DNA of 64,000 nt from Heloderma charlesbogerti (taxonomy: Eukaryota > Chordata > Lepidosauria > Squamata > Helodermatidae), in assembly GCA_026122225.1 (NCBI GenBank), contig JANEZZ010002244.1:986501-1050500 (forward strand), in the 5' to 3' direction. Position 1 is the first letter of the stretch. Every line of letters starts with the position of its first letter. Below the pieces are notes generated by a model that saw nothing but the letters and a program-made list of their open reading frames with translations, searched no databases and was not told the DNA's origin. Both the position numbers and the translations under genes were made by a program. Below are positions 63,722 to 64,000 of the stretch, in pieces.

Positions 63722-64000
63722 TAGGGATGCTGGAGAAATCCACAATGGAACCAAATGAGTTTGGATTTTTATGAATCCAACCCATGGATTTCCACAGCAG
63801 ACTGGGTTTTCCCCTGTCAGGTGGATTTCGCAGACTTGCAGACCATTTTTCTAACCTTTGGGAATTTTGTGCAAATTTTGTTTTAGGAAAAAAATGCAAA
63901 TTTTTTTTTTTTTTTTAAAGTTCAAAATGCACATTTCCCCCATAGGTATTTTGTGGGAATTTGCACATTTTTGCATGTGCGAATTTACACAGATTTGGAA
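63722..64000. mobile_element. hAT-like element, left end, runs off the window
   Basis: CTAGGGATGCTGGAGAAATCC is a hAT-type terminus. The following GAATTTGTGCAAATTT-like words resemble the flanks of the foldback element at 4621-5260. The other end lies outside the window. Confidence 0.45.

Overview
The window is nuclear DNA of a vertebrate, most probably a squamate reptile. The only confidently recognised host gene is a phospholipid scramblase of the PLSCR1/2 type. The squamate assignment rests on the repeats: 5'-truncated RTE-BovB LINEs, two tRNA-headed SINEs with the ACCTTT tail of Sauria SINEs, CR1/L3-like and L2-like LINE remnants, MIR-like and tRNA-Ala-like SINEs, and many hAT-like and palindromic miniature elements. 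I cannot name the species. There are no bacterial-type genes, operons or CRISPR arrays, and almost all open reading frames here are chance frames.

Layout. Positions 1-10.2 kb hold LINE remnants, foldback repeats and a plus-strand BovB broken by two copies of an unusual multi-hairpin element. A CpG-rich block at about 10.4-11.4 kb is a plausible promoter and 5' exon for the scramblase gene. Positions 11.4-24 kb are repeat-rich, probably its long first intron. Seven coding exons (24078-24206, 31817-31974, 33393-33435, 35252-35472, 36363-36524, 39742-39903, 41775-41831) join in frame and end in a stop codon. They encode the proline-rich N-terminus, the cysteine cluster, the Ca2+-binding segment and the C-terminal hydrophobic helix. 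The first coding exon was not found.

Positions 42-49 kb are mostly unassigned. A second CpG-rich block lies at 49.1-50.1 kb. A 33-base exon-like segment with an ATG at 61170-61202 leaves the same reading phase that the scramblase exon at 24078 needs, so a second, tandem scramblase gene may begin there; this is a weak inference. Between them lie a nearly complete Tc1/mariner transposon nested in a hAT-like miniature element (53-55 kb) and a minus-strand BovB with a clear 13-base target duplication (57.6-59.8 kb), itself interrupted by another copy of the multi-hairpin element.

The most unusual content is that multi-hairpin element, present in four copies (6991-7852, 8433-9415, 14270-14861, 58600-59459). 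Each has hAT-like TAGGGATG termini, an interior made of two alternating kinds of near-perfect palindrome, and outward-facing splice-donor-like motifs near both ends. Three copies sit inside BovB LINEs, all in the BovB orientation. A second theme is a set of palindromic miniature elements that share GCAATCCTATG-like ends but have unrelated interiors.
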